From contig CALHHQ010000350.1 in NCBI GenBank assembly GCA_938030645.1, forward strand, positions 1 to 8,048: DNA of 8,048 nucleotides, in the 5' to 3' direction. Every line of letters starts with the position of its first letter. The stretch's first letter is position 1. This DNA comes from an uncultured Rhizobiaceae group bacterium. Lineage in GTDB: Bacteria > Pseudomonadota > Alphaproteobacteria > Rhizobiales > Rhizobiaceae. This document shows, one piece after another, positions 6,978 to 8,048 of the stretch. The notes beneath the pieces are model-generated. The model saw only the letters and a program-made list of their open reading frames with translations. It did not search any database and was not told the DNA's origin. The position numbers and the translations under genes are program-made.

Positions 6978-7172
6978 CTCTAACTACTCCATTCAGATGA
7001 TTTACTGATAAAGGCGATATATTTTAGAAATGTTACCCCAATTTTTAAGTATATGATATGGAATCATGATTTTATTGATCGCAAATTAAATACACCTTTT
7101 GTCAGTTATGGAGTTTAATATTTGCTTTGGAATTGATGGTTATGGTCACGTTGGAAACTGGGGAACTACAAA
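6978..7172. other. AT-rich intergenic region upstream of the DUF2199 and TerB-like genes
   Basis: Bases 7021-7140 contain 32 G or C of 120 (about 27%), against about 50% in neighbouring coding lines. The region should hold divergent promoters for the DUF2199 gene and the TerB-like gene. A small inverted repeat ATGAT (7053-7057) / ATCAT (7063-7067) is present. I could not fix a convincing promoter on either strand. A 29-codon reading frame begins at 7108 (see findings). Confidence 0.6.
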
Positions 7173-7681
7173 ATGCATATACTTTTTCTCGTGTTAAGTA
7201 CTTTAGGCGCGGCGGCTTTTTGGTGGTATCGCCTAAAATATTTGCGCCAAGCCGGGTCAGAAGCCATGGATGCTATTGGTCGTGCGCAGGGTAAAATTCG
7301 CAGAAACAAAATCCGCAAACAGGCCGAAGGCTCTCCCGTCACTGCCATTGATCACCCGGTTATTGCTGCTGCAACATTACTCTCAACCGTGATCGCAGAC
7401 CCATCTCTCACCCCCGCACAGCAGGATTTGGTGAAACAGGAATTCTCACCATCAGCGACGAAGAACAGGCTGTTGAAGCGATGGTTTATGCCGAATGGGT
7501 TGGCAATCAAGCGCTTGATCCCCGCAAAACCACAACAAGGCTGTGCGCCAAACTTCAAGAGTGGTTGAACGTTGAAGAACAGGCGGATGTTGTTTCCATG
7601 ATCAATCGTTTGGGCAGAACAAGCGAAATCACCCTGAACCACCAAATGGCAGAGCTGGTAAAACGCAAACTGAACCAGTGA
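7173..7681 (+). pseudogene. TerB-like protein with N-terminal membrane anchor, frameshifted
   Basis: Seen: an ATG with GGGGA eight bases upstream opens a frame with one membrane segment (residues 2-18), a basic linker (KIRRNKIRKQ, 41-50) and a helical stretch starting HPVIAAATLLSTVIADPSLT (61-80). After codon 88 (GTG AAA at 7431-7436) sense moves to the -1 frame: TGILTISDEEQAVEAMVYAEW and onward to the stop at 7681. The unshifted frame ends at 7568 with a non-helical, Pro/Lys-rich tail unlike a native protein. Adding one A to the AAA at 7434-7436 restores a 169-residue protein. The helical pattern and an adjacent TerB gene suggest a TerB-like fold, but the match is tentative. The break could be a real mutation, an assembly error in a homopolymer, or much less likely ribosomal slippage. 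No classic slippery heptamer is present. Confidence 0.75.
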
Positions 7682-7777
7682 TGCAATTGCACCACGCTAG
7701 TTGATTTCTGCTCCATGCACATTCTCAAATGCATAAAAGCACTCTAAGCTTGCTGAAAATCAACCGACACTTTTCCT

Positions 7778-8048
7778 ATGCTTGATCAAATCAAATCTCT
7801 GTTCGGCCTTGCCAACGAACCCAATTCGGAAAAACCACCCCTCGACAAACGTTTGGCGGCAGCTGCTTTGATGGTGCAAGTGATGGCAGCTGATGGGAAA
7901 ATACGCCCTGAAGAAGAAGCTAAACTGCACGCGGTTTTGAGCGAGCATTATGCGGTGAGCACAGAAGACGCAAAGGTGCTTGAAAAAGCCGCCCGCGAAG
8001 CCCACGGCGAGGCTATCGATCTTTATGGATTCACCAGTGTTTTGAAAC
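7778..8048 (+). CDS. TerB-family protein (COG4103 type), 3' end cut by the window
   Basis: Seen: 90 codons from the ATG at 7778 with no stop before the window edge. The N-terminus MLDQIKSLFGLANE is followed by RLAAAALMVQVMAADGKIRP (about 25-44), EEEAKLHAVLSEHYAV (45-60) and EAIDLYGFTSVLK, the layout of short TerB-like proteins common in alphaproteobacteria. The AADGKI segment is the typical TerB acidic/Gly metal-binding-like turn. These proteins are named after a tellurite-resistance locus, but no other ter genes are seen here, so tellurite resistance should not be assumed. There is no signal peptide, so it is probably cytoplasmic. No clear ribosome site precedes the ATG, yet an in-frame stop at 7754-7756 and no other ATG leave this as the best start. 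It follows the broken TerB-like gene by 96 bases, in which I see no terminator. Confidence 0.88.
   Translation, partial: MLDQIKSLFGLANEPNSEKPPLDKRLAAAALMVQVMAADGKIRPEEEAKLHAVLSEHYAVSTEDAKVLEKAAREAHGEAIDLYGFTSVLK

Noticed and set aside
7682..7691. Palindrome TGCAATTGCA right after the TerB-like stop
   Set aside because: A ten-base palindrome without a loop or T-run is not a terminator, and a single short copy is likely by chance.
7778..8048. Tellurite-resistance operon
   Set aside because: Only TerB-like genes are present; no terC, terD, terZ or related genes appear in the window, and short TerB proteins occur widely outside ter operons.

Overview
The window looks like the chromosome of an alphaproteobacterium, most likely a Hyphomicrobiales (Rhizobiales) relative. 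The evidence is the sdhC-sdhD-sdhA-sdhB order with typical alphaproteobacterial protein sequences, the DUF2007 and COG4103-type TerB genes, and a coding GC content near 50% in the lines I counted. No tRNA, rRNA, CRISPR array, insertion sequence or phage gene was seen. Most of the window is housekeeping sequence, and I found no clear sign of a large undescribed system.

Left part (1-2412): a signal-peptide MsrA (methionine sulfoxide reductase, minus strand, cut by the window edge) is divergent from a multi-pass membrane GGDEF diguanylate cyclase with an intact GGEEF motif and I-site. Convergent with the cyclase is a gene for an exported, extremely His/Arg-rich protein of unknown function.

Centre (2413-6445): a divergent promoter region with an inverted repeat precedes a complete sdhCDAB operon encoding succinate dehydrogenase (respiratory complex II). 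The four genes are 4 to 12 nt apart. Membrane anchors SdhC and SdhD hold heme b and the quinone site, SdhA carries covalent FAD and SdhB carries three Fe-S clusters. A small DUF2007 gene with a C-terminal membrane segment starts 4 nt after sdhB and is probably co-transcribed. sdhA and the DUF2007 gene both appear to start with TTG.

Right part (6446-8048): a DUF2199 gene on the minus strand, followed by an AT-rich gap (about 27% GC in its core), looks like an insertion into the local gene order. After it come two genes with TerB-like helical sequence. The first has an N-terminal membrane anchor and is broken by an apparent one-base frameshift in an A-run. The second is a soluble TerB-family (COG4103) gene that runs off the window edge.
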